Positions 1 through 12,108 of a stretch of 64,000 bases of DNA are shown here, piece by piece; position 1 is the first letter of the stretch, and each line of letters starts with the position of its first letter. Below the pieces are notes generated by a model. It had not been told where the DNA came from and made no database searches. It saw nothing but the letters and a program-made list of their open reading frames with translations. Source of the DNA: Epiperipatus broadwayi (Eukaryota > Onychophora > Udeonychophora > Euonychophora > Peripatidae); NCBI GenBank assembly GCA_028023455.1, contig JAQFVV010006221.1, forward strand, positions 3,671,166 to 3,735,165, in the 5' to 3' direction. The translations under genes were made by a program, and so were the position numbers.

Positions 1-435
1 CAATTAATTTAATAATTTTTAAGTCTTATTTATTTTTGGATATTTTTTGTATAAGCAGTATCCATGCCAGCTATGTTTACATTGCTTAAAATAAGCGTCT
101 TGTTAATTTTAATATGTCAAATAAGTTTTAGATTATCACTTTTAAATTACTATTTAAGAAAAATTTCAAGTGTTTATTATATATACAAATACTTTTGAAT
201 TTAACAATTTTGAATTTATAAATTTAATTTTTACATTTTAGATATATTTCCATTTCTTCTGCACCTAATTAGATAAAAATTTGGTGACAAATTATTTACC
301 TTTATATTTTTTTTATTATAAAATATTTTATTTAAATCTTTAACATTGATAAATATTTAATATAAATTTTGATAATTAATATTGACTATGGATTTATGTA
401 TATCCATTTAAATATATACATACTTTCAACACATT
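1..435. other. AT-rich sequence, nothing recognised
   Basis: Plain AT-rich DNA without a credible reading frame, tRNA-like fold or clear repeat that I could match elsewhere in the window. Confidence 0.5.
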
Positions 436-571
436 TCATCTTATATATGTGTAAGTAATAAATAACTCAACAGGAAGTAACTGAAGCTTCCAATGAATTA
501 TATAATATAAATAAACTCATTGGAAGCTTCAGTTACTTCTTGTTCATATATGTATAGGTAATTTAGATGAA
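436..571. repeat. Small foldback (hairpin) repeat
   Basis: Two 28-base arms (469-496 and 517-544) are reverse complements with one mismatch and are separated by 20 bases. The arm carries GAAGTAACTGAAGCTTCCAA. Weaker complementarity continues outward (TTTCATCTTATATATG on the left against CATATATG...GATGAAAG on the right), so the full element is probably about 135 bp. No coding capacity. It resembles a hairpin MITE or a decayed foldback end. It lies 40 bp from the next foldback. Confidence 0.75.
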
Positions 572-613
572 AGAAAACTATCTTTCGCATATGCTCTTTG
601 AATTCTGAACATT

Positions 614-868
614 CCTATCAATAAATATTTTAAAAACATGGAGGGTGGAAGACCGCTCATATTTAGAGCTTTTAAATAAATGAACATTCCTTGACAGTAC
701 TGTTAATAGAGTACAATTTTATTAAACTGCCAGATTTTTAAATTAATTTATTACTATTAAAGGTTCAAATAATCAAGTAACAGCACTGTCAATAAATGTT
801 GGTTTATTTAAAAGTAAGCTCTAAATGTGAATGGTCGCTCATGTTTTTAAAATATTTATTGATGGGAG
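614..868. repeat. Foldback repeat with ~90 bp arms
   Basis: Left arm 614-706 and right arm 778-868 are inverted copies. Shared blocks are TATCAATAAATATTTTAAAA, ATTTAGAGCTT and TTGACAGT.CTGTTA. The 71 bp between the arms has no visible feature. Arms have drifted at perhaps one base in six, so this copy is older than the hairpin just upstream. No protein is encoded. Confidence 0.75.
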
Positions 869-1139
869 GTATATACAATTTGTAGCACATGTGTGAAAGG
901 TAATTTACTTCCATCTAAATTACATATATATCTAAAAATGCTGATATTTAATGTTATATATATATGTGAGCATAAATTAATAGTTGCAAACCAGCAGCTG
1001 AAATTCAAATATAGTAAATCATTAGAGCCACTATTAAAATATTTCAGCATCACTATCTATAATTACAAATACAAAGTCTACTTAACAACTTGCAACTTGC
1101 AGGTATGAAGTTAACTTTTACTTATACTGCTTTATTCAG

Positions 1140-1460
1140 ATCTTGTATTTATAAATATAAAGTAGTTTTTCTGAAGTCTTTTAGCAATATGTTAAGGTAA
1201 ATGGTACCTATCTTAAATCTATTTATCATTGAATACATAGTTTTAAATAGCTGAGTTTCAATATGAGAGTACTTGCTCTTTTAAACTTTCTGAATTTTAA
1301 ATCTAAATTTACTATGACTTATGAATCCCATTTTGCCTGTAATTATAATGATTGATATTCTAATTATTTAACTATGATATTATTTAAAACCACAATTCTT
1401 TATTTTAAATTATTTTACTCATATCATAATGAGGTAACCTTTTTATATCTCCTTTCTTCA
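1140..1460. repeat. Interspersed AT-rich repeat, copy 1
   Basis: This stretch and 4820-5130 share the same ordered blocks: TAAATA(G/A)CTGAGTTT, CTTATGAATCCC, TAAT(T/A)(G/A)TAATGATT, and an ATCATRA.GR.TAACC block followed by CTTTTT/ATTTCA. The spacing between blocks is similar, so they are diverged direct copies of one repeat. No coding potential or terminal structure is obvious. Confidence 0.55.
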
Positions 1461-1499
1461 TACAAAAATATTTTCTCTCATCTATTTAATCTTTTCCAA

Positions 1500-2330
1500 A
1501 CCTATAACTACTATCCAGTTATCCATGAATGAATTGAAACTAAAAGTAGTGATGAGGCCCTTGATGCTCCGTGAAATATTATTTCTACATTTAGTAATGA
1601 TTTTGTATCATTTTTATACTGGTGTTATTGTGGCAAATGATTTTAAGAAATTAATATTGACTTGATCTTTTTTTTTACTCTGGGCTTTTTTGTGATTTCT
1701 TGCATGTTTTGTTTTTTATGAATTAAACACTATGGTATCCCAAATGAAGATGGTTGTGAGAAAATCCTGTAGATTTTTTATAAGTCCAATTATATAATTT
1801 ATAATGTTCTTTGTATTTTTGACCCATCTACAAAGGATGTTGTCCATGGTATATGTGAAATAGTTGATTCAGTTCTCATATCATCCCTTCTTAAGAATTT
1901 GATTGGGTATTACAAAACAAAATACATCAATCTTTTCTATTTTTTGGATAGAAATCATATGGAATGGTTTGCCAAGATAATTTGGGGTTTACCCACTAAA
2001 TAAAACTGTTAGTTTTGTTATATGTTTATGGTATTTTTGCACCATCTTTTCTGATAGCATATACAGTGGTATATTTAGAAAATATATTTTACATAGCTAT
2101 CCAAAATCTGAACCAGCTGAAAGATGATAAGAGGCCATAAAAATTTATAGGCAATGCATTAGGATTTTTGATATGATAGGCTATACTATTTTTGCATAGT
2201 GTTTGGGCCAGTAATCAAGCTGTGCAGATATTCCCCATTTTCTTGAGATTTTAGTGTAGATATAAATATTATATATATATTTTTAATGAGATGTTTACTA
2301 ATAGCTCATAAATAATCCTCCATGGTTCTT
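1500..2330 (-). pseudogene. Possible integrase end of minus-strand Ty3/gypsy remnant
   Basis: On the minus strand around 1800-1900, an interrupted frame contains TESTISHIPWTTSFVDGSKI. Its spacing of H-P-T...V and a following L fits the Ty3/gypsy integrase stretch usually read as H-P-Q-(T/S)-N-G-x-V-E-R. The next frame, with SQPSSFGI, occupies the place of the LPLVLLGIR-like segment. Many stops and frameshifts are present. The position, 1.3-1.7 kb downstream of the reverse transcriptase remnant at 3220-3620 on the same strand, is where integrase is expected. The assignment rests partly on that position and is weaker than the reverse transcriptase call. Confidence 0.35.
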
Positions 2331-3219
2331 CTTTCAGAGTTAATCGTATAAAAAAGATTATTATCCAATTTATATAAATGTTGTACTCATTTTACTTTAT
2401 ACAAAAATAATGATGAGAAATAAATTGGCCATTGAAATACAAACTTGTATTTTTGTATTCTTTCTCAGCATTTTGCAATATATTTATTTAAAGTAAATAT
2501 TTTTTCTATGGAATCAACAACATTGAGAGATGTAACTGTAATAAAAGTATTTTCTAGAAATCATGTTGTTACATGAAATTAAAAGGGTGCCTACTTAAAA
2601 TAATTGTCAAGGCAATAAATGATACTATAGTTAAACTTTTGAAGAAACATATTCTAATAGCTAGGGAAATAGAAAAATCATTTTTAGATAGTTTTTATTG
2701 AGAAATTCAAGCTCTTGCAGTCAGTCAGTTATCGATATAACTTCAAAACATAACAAAAACCTTTAATTTTTTTAAATGTTCACATAATAGCTAAAGCTTC
2801 TTTTTAAGTCTCTGAGTAGTGCATATTAGCTTTCTAAATAATCTGTAAATGAAATAAAAAAGTTAAGATTGCTTCTAGTCATTGAAATAAAATAATATAA
2901 CTTCAAAAATTCAGTTCTGACAATTTGAATATAAAAAAATTTAAAGGCAGTCGTAGTAGACTAAAATGATTTGTTTTACAAAGTAGTTTCAATTGCTTGA
3001 AAATCATTTTCTGATTATCAGTCCTTTGCTGATTCATTTTTAATAACTATTATTAAAAACACTATTCTTGATTATTTTTATTAAAAAAACTGATAAAAAT
3101 TGCATAAGCCCCAAAATGATCTTGGTTGAACTGAAAACTTTGGATAGCAGTGATTTTGTCAGGATATAAATAATTAAAAGAAACCATCTCATCAGTTATT
3201 AATGTGCTCTTTCTCAGAT

Positions 3220-3620
3220 TATTTTTAATATTGTTATGATCATAATTCTCTAAAAATAAGATATTCTTTTAAATTGGCAGGCATAATTACAATGACATTC
3301 TCATTAGATACAATCCTTTAATTTTTTTGACATTTATTCTAACTAAATATTTCCAAAGCCTTGCTTGATGGCTGATTAATCTGAAGGGGCTCTTATTAAA
3401 ACATTTAAGAATACTCTTATCCCCATAGCAAAGTATTTTCTATTCTGTGAATGCAAAGACATGTAGCTGATCATCAGATCGAATGTCATAAAATTACTTT
3501 TCCCTTTAAACATAATCAGTAATTCCTGTATTGTAAAAGGCACAATCCTTTCAGGAATAGCAATAGCATTCAATTTTTTGAGCTATTATGCATAGCTTTA
3601 CTAAACTGACTTTTCCCTCT
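3220..3620 (-). pseudogene. Ty3/gypsy-type reverse transcriptase remnant
   Basis: An uninterrupted minus-strand frame (3573 to 3376) reads through the middle of a Ty3/gypsy reverse transcriptase. IPERIVPFTIQELL matches the usual I-P-(D/E)-(R/K)-Y-P-L-P-x-I-x-D-L segment, GKSNFMTFDLMISYMSL matches G-x-x-x-F-S-x-(L/F)-D-L-x-x-(G/A)-Y-x-Q, and NRKYFAMGIRVFLNVLIRAP matches the R-(K/E)-x-T-A-F-x-T-P-x-G-x-x-x-F-x-x-x-P-F stretch. The catalytic aspartate of FDL is present. Downstream the frame breaks, and a shifted frame (NLKEYLIFREL) fits the conserved E-H-x-x-H-L-x-x-(V/L)-F helix, while the YxDD box itself is lost. A non-functional fossil of pol. No LTRs were found. Confidence 0.7.
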
Positions 3621-4030
3621 ACCAAAACAAAGGATATTTATAAGATGGATAAATATTTTGTAATTATTCCTTATTCATGCATTTAATTCTATTGCTATTC
3701 TACTTTCCCCCTGTAATGTAGGATAGAGGGCAAGATCTACATTAAAAGTGATCTTCTTTTATTATTCTAGGCTAATTTGAAAACATTACCTTATGTTCTA
3801 ATAATACATTTTTTGAATATTTTTGTGATGACAATGAGATTAGTTTGTATTTTTTCATCTTTTGTTTGAATTCAGTCATATCAAGGATATCTTAAATACA
3901 ATAATGTTATAAGAAGATATAATTTTTTACACTTTCAATTTTAATTTTTCTTGACTATATACAAATATATACTTGTAGTAATCAAGTAATCAATAATGAT
4001 AGTTAGAAAGTCTAGTTCTAAAATGAAAGC

Positions 4031-4062
4031 ATGGATACACAATTAATAGCTTGTGTATCCAT
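4031..4062. repeat. Short perfect hairpin
   Basis: ATGGATACACAA (4031-4042) and TTGTGTATCCAT (4051-4062) are perfect reverse complements with an 8-base loop. No U-run follows the stem, and no gene is adjacent. Its role is unknown. It may be the end of a decayed inverted-repeat element. Confidence 0.6.
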
Positions 4063-4819
4063 AAGTAGGTTCATTCGCATTTGGCTGATGTCTATCTTGA
4101 CTTTTCTAATCATTATTTAAGATAACGTGAGCGTTTTTTAATGGCAAAGCAGAATTTTGAAGATGTCATTCCTAATTTTCTTTAACAAGATAGCATAAAA
4201 AATAATTAATAACAATCAATGCATTTAAATATGCAGACAAAGGTATTAAATCTAAGCATAATCAATAATAAAATTACATAATGAAAAAAATTCTAATTCA
4301 TTTCAAATATATTTGCACACCTTGTTTCCCTCTTTTAAGTAGTTTATTTTAAAAGACATTAAATTTTCTGCATAGTTTATATACTTTCTCACATTATATA
4401 TATTTTAACTTATTTCTGTCACCTAGAAACATATATACTGTATTGTCTTTGAATATATTATAAATTTAACGTTTAAATACATATATTGTCCGTAAACTTA
4501 GTTAAATTAATAATCCATATTCTTAGAGTAATGACAATTATTTGGAGAAGTTTGAATCTAATATCTATAATCAAAACTCCTTTTTTAATTGCATGAGCAA
4601 TTAAATCTCAATTTCTTTTTAGATCATGATAAAATATTTATCTTAAAACAATGAATAATACGTAAAATATTTCTATTTAAACCTTTTAATATAGATTAAT
4701 TCTTAAAAGTTTTTTGATATTGACTTTTTATACTGGCGTTTAAATATAAGCATCCATATATTGACACATATATTCAATGGACACATCTCATCATACATAC
4801 ATCGTGTATATAAAAGTAA

Positions 4820-5130
4820 GCTATTAAATATGTAGTTGAAAATGGTATTCTTCTTAAAACTATTAACTTGGCATAAATAGTAATGTCTGTGTGGTTTAAA
4901 TAACTGAGTTTAAATACAAAGATATTTTTGCTATTAAGTCTTTCTGTTTTTAAGTATAGAGAAAATATATCTTATGAATCCCTCTTTATATCTAATTGTA
5001 ATGATTATTACCGTAATTATTTCTTTATATTATTTTAAATTCATGCATATGTCATCTTAAATAATCTAACCCATTCATGTTATCATGAGATAACCATTTC
5101 AATATACATGTATATATTACAACAATTTTA
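4820..5130. repeat. Interspersed AT-rich repeat, copy 2
   Basis: Diverged direct copy of 1140-1460 with the same order of conserved blocks (ATAACTGAGTTT, CTTATGAATCCC, TAATTGTAATGATTA, ATCATGAGATAACC). Nothing suggests coding function. Confidence 0.55.
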
Positions 5131-5589
5131 TACGTTATATATATATACGCTTACTCCTCACTTCCTTAAATATATAAATTTAATTATTATAGATGACATA
5201 TCAGTTAGTGAAAATAAAATATTACATTTTAATAAAAATCTCGTTTAGGAGGGGGAAAAAAACCATAAACTAATTATCTACACAAGTAGAGCTTCATTTA
5301 TATTTTAAAAAAAAAAACGATAACGAGGACCTTTTAAAGTGTGTCTCATATTAACCGAGAGCAAATTTACAATGCATATCTAATTAGAATAAAGCACGTT
5401 GCCAAAGTTAATCAAATTATTAAAAATACTATAAATTGTTTTGGCAATTTACTATATTATTAAATAAAAGAAGGAAAACTTAGAAATTTACAAATAGCAT
5501 ATTTAATATATAGGTTATATGAGCACAGTCTTTCACATGACACACCACTCTTCACACTATCTCATAACACTGATACACTTGAACACATA

Positions 5590-5760
5590 TATGTTGAAAA
5601 GATAAATAATCACCAATGTACGTATTTCATGCTAAACCAGCAATCATCAGTTGGTCCAGATTACCATCTCTACACATATATACTATAAGTGCTCAGATAT
5701 ATATTAAGATAGCCAATCCTCATACTTTAATGGACAGGCTTCAATCTACTCCACACTCCA
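5590..5760 (+). repeat. Partial direct copy of the 5.9 kb foldback unit
   Basis: Contains the unit's internal landmarks (CATGCTAAACCAGCAATCAT, CAGTTGGTCCAGAT, AAGTGCTCAGATATATATTA) in the same orientation as the left arm of the neighbouring foldback. A related copy lies at 22893-22990. It is a solo, unfolded unit of that family. Confidence 0.6.
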
Positions 5761-5856
5761 ACTCTTCAACCTTCCATCCAATTGAAAATCTGATCATATA
5801 TTTATAATATTTTTGAAATACAAGCGTAATTCATATACTTGAAGTTTAGATGTAAA

Positions 5857-6228
5857 ATAGGGAATTTGAACACAAACTTTCAAGTCCCTTCTGCTATTCA
5901 CTCTATCACATGTAAACGATACACATGTCCACACACATGTGAAAAAGATTAATTATCTCCAATACCCGTATTTTGTGCTGAACCAGCACTTATCAGTTGG
6001 TCCAGATCATCATTTCCCACATATTAAAGTTTGAAGATTTGCTATCTAAATATAAACGTGTTGGAAATGATGGTCTGGATCAACAAATGAGTGCTGGTTC
6101 AGCACGAAATACGTCTTTGGAGATCATTTACTTTTTTCACATGTATATATATAGTCATGCATATCGGTTATATGAGATAGAGTAGATAACAGAAGGGATC
6201 TTGAAAGTTTGTGTTCAAATCCCCTATA
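5857..6228. mobile_element. Foldback element, SINE-like unit with B-box-like ends
   Basis: Left arm 5857-6023 and right arm 6061-6228 are inverted copies: GCTGAACCAGCAC against GTGCTGGTTCAGC, GGTCCAGATCATCATTTCC against GGAAATGATGGTCTGGATC, and TTGAACACAAACTTTCAA against TTGAAAGTTTGTGTTCAA. The loop is about 37 bp. Read outward on the right arm, the end is GTGTTCAAATCCCCT, which fits the RNA polymerase III B-box consensus (GWTCRANNC), preceded by an AGAAGGGATCTTGAAAG stretch. The unit may therefore be a tRNA-derived sequence arranged as an inverted pair. Single or partial copies occur at 5590-5760, 9899-9994 and 22893-22990, and another foldback at 42471-42811. Confidence 0.7.
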
Positions 6229-6239
6229 TTGTAAATAAT

Positions 6240-7680
6240 ATATTTATAAAATGAATGTATAAAGATATTTAAATATATACCTTAAAATTAAGATTTTAAA
6301 AAAAATCAAACTTATAAGGCCTAAACTCTAATTAAATAAATATTGATATAATATTATTTATAACTGTAATAATAAAAAAATATTCAGATTATTAATTTTA
6401 AAAATCATAAAAATTTAAGATAATAACTCTAAATATATATTTAAAAAAATTAATATAAAATATATCACATTTAACTTTTTTATATTTGTAATAAAGCATC
6501 CACTAATTGATCTAATTTATAATATTACAAATATTAAAAATATTTAATAATTGTTCATGATTTTTAATTATGCATCGATAATCTCAACTCCTTTATATCG
6601 CAAACACCCATAAGCACAGAAACTCCGACTGAAAAAACTAAACAAAACAATTACATATATACCTATGGAAAACTGAACTGATGATGATGCGTAGTAAGCA
6701 GATGCAACGATCAAGCGATAATACTTGATCATCTTTTGGTGGTAACATAATAAATTAGAATAAACTCCACGTAATTAAAATTTAAATTCCTATAATTGGT
6801 AAACATTGTAATTTAATTTCGCTAATGCTTTCTTATCCACAGATGCATACATATTTTTGTATATTGCCATTAAACCATGATTTTTAAATTTGAAATTTAT
6901 CAAATTTGATTCTTTTTTTACTTTATCTCTTTTTATAAATAATATTTAACATTTCTCACAATGTGTATATTTATAATGATATACCTTGATCACTATATTT
7001 AACTTTTACAAATCAAATACATTTTTTCAAAAATCTTTTCTGCAATTGTTATAAATATATGTTTTGCCTCTCTATATATGTCGTTCTAGTTTCTGAATTA
7101 CGACTATGCACTAGAATAACTCTAAAGAATCTTATATATTTCTAGAGAGATATACAAATTGCTTGTACGCAAAATTAATAATTTTTTATAAGGAAATAAT
7201 GGGCAAGTTTTTCAAAAGATTTAAATACAGGCAATATTAGTAGACAAAATATCTTTGGGCCATCTATATATAGATAATTCTATTTAAAAATCATATAATT
7301 ACTGTAAAAAACATTTCTATGTATAGACTATATAACAATGGAATACAAGTTTCCATTTTATTTATTATCTTAATTCTATGCAGTTTTCATAGTCAGAAAT
7401 CACTTTTGCACAGCAATTAATTTTTTTTTTTTTTTTGCTATTATTTCACCTTATACCCATTTCATACTTATATAAGTAAACATCAAATATGCATTATGAA
7501 TAAATAACGTTCATACTTTAGTAAATGATAAAGAATTTAATGGACTATTTATGCTTTAAACTTTCAATTGATATAAATTTCATTTACTATTGCTTACTGA
7601 TGTATGAGCATTATTGATACATAGGTATCCATTTTATATCTTGTTTTAGTACTCTTAAGATTAAAGAAACTTCTATATTT
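6240..7680. other. AT-rich sequence without recognised genes
   Basis: Simple AT-rich DNA, poly-T near 7421 and TA-rich runs. No frame over about 60 codons looks like a real protein, and no element ends are visible. Confidence 0.5.
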
Positions 7681-7682
7681 AA

Positions 7683-9030
7683 AACAGGCAAAACTCTCCA
7701 TACAGTAGTGTCACTCAGTGCAAGCCAGAGTAATCAATGGATGCAAGAAGAATTGTACATAAAAACCCTATCTAGTGCCTACTCATCCAATATCCTCAGA
7801 CTAATTTCTAGCCTATGGCTTTCATCAGTGAGGAGCCTTGGATCTGAGAGCATTGCACTTAGATCTTAGGAACTAATACAACCATCCTGCAGCCATCTTT
7901 TATCTCTACTTAACTACAAAACTATGAGTCTAAAACTGAAAACATAATATTTTTAATCCAAGTTTATTAGCTTACAAAGTCATATGGTTCTGAACTCAAT
8001 TCAGTACCTATATATTTTTGGTATCTTTGGTTCTTTAATTACCATAGCTACTACTAATCTATTAGGCAGGATTGGTATTAAACCACTAAACATTATATTA
8101 TCACTACTTCTTATGCTTTCTCAAGCTGTTAAAACAAGTAAACCTCTTCATACAATAGTGACATTCAGTGCAAGCTAGAGTAATCAATGGTGGCAAGAAG
8201 ATTTATGCATAAAAGCCCTATCTAGTTCCTACTCATCAAAATTACCAGACTAGCTTGTGGTTTTCATTAGTGAGAAGCCTTGGATCTGAGAGCTCTGCAT
8301 CTAGATCTTAGGATTTAATGCAATCCTTCAGTAGCCATCTTTTATCTCTACTTAACTATAAAACCATGAGTCTAAAAATAAAAACATAATGATACTTTCT
8401 ATCCAAGAACATTAGCTTATATAGTCATATAGGTCTGAACTCAGTTCAGAACTTATACATTTTGGCATCTTTGGTTCTTTAATAACCATATCCATCACTA
8501 TCCTATTAGACAGAATAGGTATTAAACCACTAAACACCACAGCACATGAGTAAGCAAAAGAAATGGTGATCATATGACATTTAGTGATTTAATACTAATC
8601 CTGCCTAATAGAGTAGTGGTGACTATGGTTATTAAAGAACCAAAGACACCAAAATGAATAGATACTGATATGAGTTCAGACCTATATGACTACATAAAGC
8701 AAATGACTGTGGTTTGAAAGATTATGTTTTCAGTTTTAGACTTGTAGTTAAATAGAGATAAAAGATGGTTGCTGGAGGATTGCATAGATCCTGATTTAGG
8801 TGCAGTGTTCTCAGATCCAAGGCTCCTCACTGATGAAAGTCACAAGCTAGAAACTAGTCTGGGGATATTGGATGAGTATGCACTAGATAGGATATATATG
8901 CACAAATCTTCTTGCATCCATTGATTACTCTGGCTTGCACTGAGTGGCACTACTATATGAAGAGTTTTGCCTATTTTAACAGGCTGAGCAAGCATAAGAA
9001 ATGATGATCATATTATGTTTAGTGGTTTAA
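7683..9030. mobile_element. Three-unit foldback element (direct, direct, inverted)
   Basis: Three copies of a ~430 bp unit. Unit 1 (7683-8130) and unit 2 (8131-8547) run the same way and unit 3 (about 8550-9030) is reversed. Landmarks in each are the AACAGGCAAAACTC-type end, CAGTGCAAGCYAGAGTAATC, CTATCTAGTKCCTACTCATC, AGCCTTGGATCTGAGAGC, TTTTATCTCTACTTAACTA, TTTGGTTCTTTAAT and GGTATTAAACCACTAAAC. No transposase is encoded; the short open frame at 7984-8178 falls inside the unit and looks incidental. The same unit forms the hairpin at 21681-22024 and the foldback at 44484-45424. Mobilisation mechanism is unknown; a trans-acting DNA transposase is the usual explanation for such elements. Confidence 0.8.
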
Positions 9031-9898
9031 CTTCGATATTTCTGTTAATTTTCATTAAAGTCATAATTCAACAAAATAAAAAACATTTTAAAAATAATGT
9101 ATCAATAAACAACAAGAGTTGTGAAATATCAGCTTTTGTTTTTTAGTTTTCAGGCTAAGAAATGATTTTCAATGAATAATAAATAAATATCGATATTTTT
9201 TTATTAATAAAATATATTTTACTAAAAAAATGCATTCAAGTAAAAAATATAATCTTCAAAATTAAATATAAAAAAAGAAAAAAGAAAGGCTACATTATTT
9301 GTAAATGCTTTCCTCTTTTTTTGCCAATAATCATTTGCTATTTCATATAATACATTGTCTTGAATAATTTTTTTAAATAAATATGTTCAAATAAAATATG
9401 GATCTAATCATCATGTACTCATAAAAAAAAATATTTTATTTAATTTTACAAAAATAAATAAATAGTTGAGCTATTTATGATTTATAATTTTCAATTCCTA
9501 GACTTTAAAAAAAATTCAAGGTCATACAAGTGCATTAACTATTTCCAAGTACAGCAGAATGTATCCTCTGGATTTTGCTTTACTTTAAGTTTTTTCTGGT
9601 AATGCATTAAATAAACATTACAGTTAACCACAAATTGAAATACTTTAACCTTATTGCAAAAGCAATCATTATTCCACATTGACACCCTAAGTGTTTCTTT
9701 ATTCCCATTAAGAAAGTTAGAGAAATATTTATTGTTGATCTGTAGACATGTGTGATCATGAAGTATTTTATTGTATATAGTATCAATATTCACAATGAGA
9801 CTATAGATTAAGGGGTACATTAAATGGTGAATACAAACATCATGTAACATAGATGACAAAGAGTACCTTTTATTGCATCCAAACATCTAAATCAATTA
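9031..9898. other. AT-rich stretch with one unrecognised minus-strand ORF
   Basis: A 115-codon minus-strand frame (9886 to 9539) is longer than expected for such AT-rich DNA. It is cysteine- and asparagine-rich (MWNNDCFCNKVKVFQF). I recognise no domain, and there is no splice or promoter context. It could be a transposon fragment or chance. Confidence 0.35.
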
Positions 9899-9994
9899 AT
9901 TTTGAAATACAAGTATAATATATATACTTAATCTAGGATAGAATAGGTGACTTTAGGGATCTTAAAATTGTGAGTTCAAGTCCCCTTTAACTAA
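9899..9994 (+). repeat. Solo end of the 5.9 kb foldback family
   Basis: The ordered string TTGAAATACAAGTATA, GATAGAATAGGTGACTTTAG and GAGTTCAAGTCCCCTTT matches the right-arm end of the foldback at 5857-6228. The B-box-like GAGTTCAAGTCCC is well kept. No inverted partner is next to it. Confidence 0.5.
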
Positions 9995-12108
9995 ATCAAT
10001 TACATGTTTTAATTCAATTTAGTCAAAATAATAATAATAATAAAGTAAATATTAAATATATTGTTTGTTATGCAAATATTCTCATTAGTAAACCAAATAT
10101 CTTTATATTAATAGTTTAAATATTTTCTTCATGTATATTCATGGTTATTTTAATAGCAATAAGTTCAATTGAGTACATAGCTAAAATAATTTTTTTTTTA
10201 TTTCGATGATTATTTATTTTACTCCACAATAAACAAAAAATTATAATACCCTTATTTTCAGAGTTCAAAATATATATCTATTTAGGTGAATGAGTTTATC
10301 TACATTCATAATGTGACCAGTGCTGATAAGTATAACATAATCTTCATTAAATAAAATAAAGGAAATATGAATTCAAATTAATGAATAAAATAAATCAATT
10401 TATTTACAGCTAAAAAACAAAATAATAATAAAAAATGCAATATCTTTTATTTATTTACAATTAATAAAATTCGTTTTACCGATTACAATTATTTCAGCTT
10501 CTACTTTTATTCCCTGGGGGAATAAATAGCAAAGGGGGAAAAATTGTTTTTACATACATGTATGCATTCACAGGATGTTTAACACTAAGATACTTCTTTA
10601 TGAATTTAATAAACAAGATTGTCCATAATATCGCGAATATAAAATTTGCTTAAAATTGCTTTTAACATAAATTATTTTAATATGTTTTTCAAGTTTCATA
10701 ATATAATAAAATTAATCTTTGTATCATTAAGTCTACAAATACATATATATCATAACATCACTACAACAATATAAATAAACAACTAAATCAGCTATAATAT
10801 GTACTATCCTTGAAGAAAACAATAAATGATAATAATCCTTCACTATATACCGTTATTTATGATAAGTTAAAAGAATACATTTATTTATATGACTACATCA
10901 ATTTATAATAAGAAACATAGCCTTATTTACGAGATACTTGTTAAATAATAGCCACTAAATAAAGAGTGTAATAAATTTGAAACTAAATAAGTTTCTTTTA
11001 AATCCATTCAAACATACTATATTTTAAAATCAATAAATTAGTAGTTAAATATAACATTATAAACAGCACAATATATTAGCAGCCATCCATACACATCTAT
11101 TTAATACATGCACACAAGAGAAATATCAGTGCATGCAAAAAAAACATGTATGTAAGGTCAATATTATTATAATTAAATTAATAATATATCTTTTCTTTGA
11201 AGTTATCATTGAATGTCTGAGAGAAATGCTAAAGTTGATTTTTTAAAATATACGTGTGATTATTTTTAACAAGTATAAACACAATTCTATTTGATACTAA
11301 AAATTAAAATCAAATAAAAGTTATTTTCTTTAATCCATGATTCTTCTTTTGATAATCTAGAATAAAGTAGTCTTTCACATCAATTTTCAAAGAAAGCATT
11401 AATGCATCTATATAAGTCTTGTAAAGATCAGATTATTTTAAAACATTGTAAATATTATTTTGTTACTCAATAGATATCTCCAAAATATGAATAAACTGAT
11501 CAATTAAAAATTCTCTTTAAAAAATTCTTTAAAAAAATTCACTTATGTTGTTATTCTCCACTCTAAAATAACTAATTGTTGTTAATTTTCTTGAAGCATA
11601 ATGATTTCTACTAGATAACCTGATCCAAATGTTATTGATGTACAGATAGTTTATGAAGCCATCACAGACTTATGCAAAATTAGTTTTTCATTCCTCAATA
11701 GCTATTTCTTTTTTCTATCAGTAAGACCAAAGAATATAAAGCAGGAAGAATAACATTTAAGTAGTCTTGAATATATTTATAAGTTCCCTTTTATATAAAT
11801 CTTTTCTAAATCACAAAACAAATAATCACTATAGCAACCATTGAATACCAGCAAACATCGAATACATCTTGGAAACAAAAAAAATGTTTTTCCACATACT
11901 AAAACTTATTTTTTAGAATATCTTTAAATGTACATTCAAAATTCCAATATGTTTAAATAAGAATTATAAAAAAAAATCCAAAGTAAAATAAAACACATTT
12001 TTTTAATAAAATGCAATAAATAATACTTTTATTTTGTTCCCCTTCATACAAACTAGTAGTATACTATTGTTATATAATCTTTTCTCAAAATTAAGTTGTT
12101 TTTTAAAG
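9995..12108. other. AT-rich sequence without recognised features
   Basis: About 2.1 kb of very AT-rich DNA. I see short ATA trinucleotide runs near 10029 and scattered poly-A/T, but no plausible coding frame, RNA gene or paired repeat. Confidence 0.5.

Noticed and set aside
5590-9030. CRISPR-like array from repeated blocks
   Set aside because: Repeats are hundreds of bases long, few, inverted as well as direct and diverged, with no regular spacers. The sequence is clearly eukaryotic.
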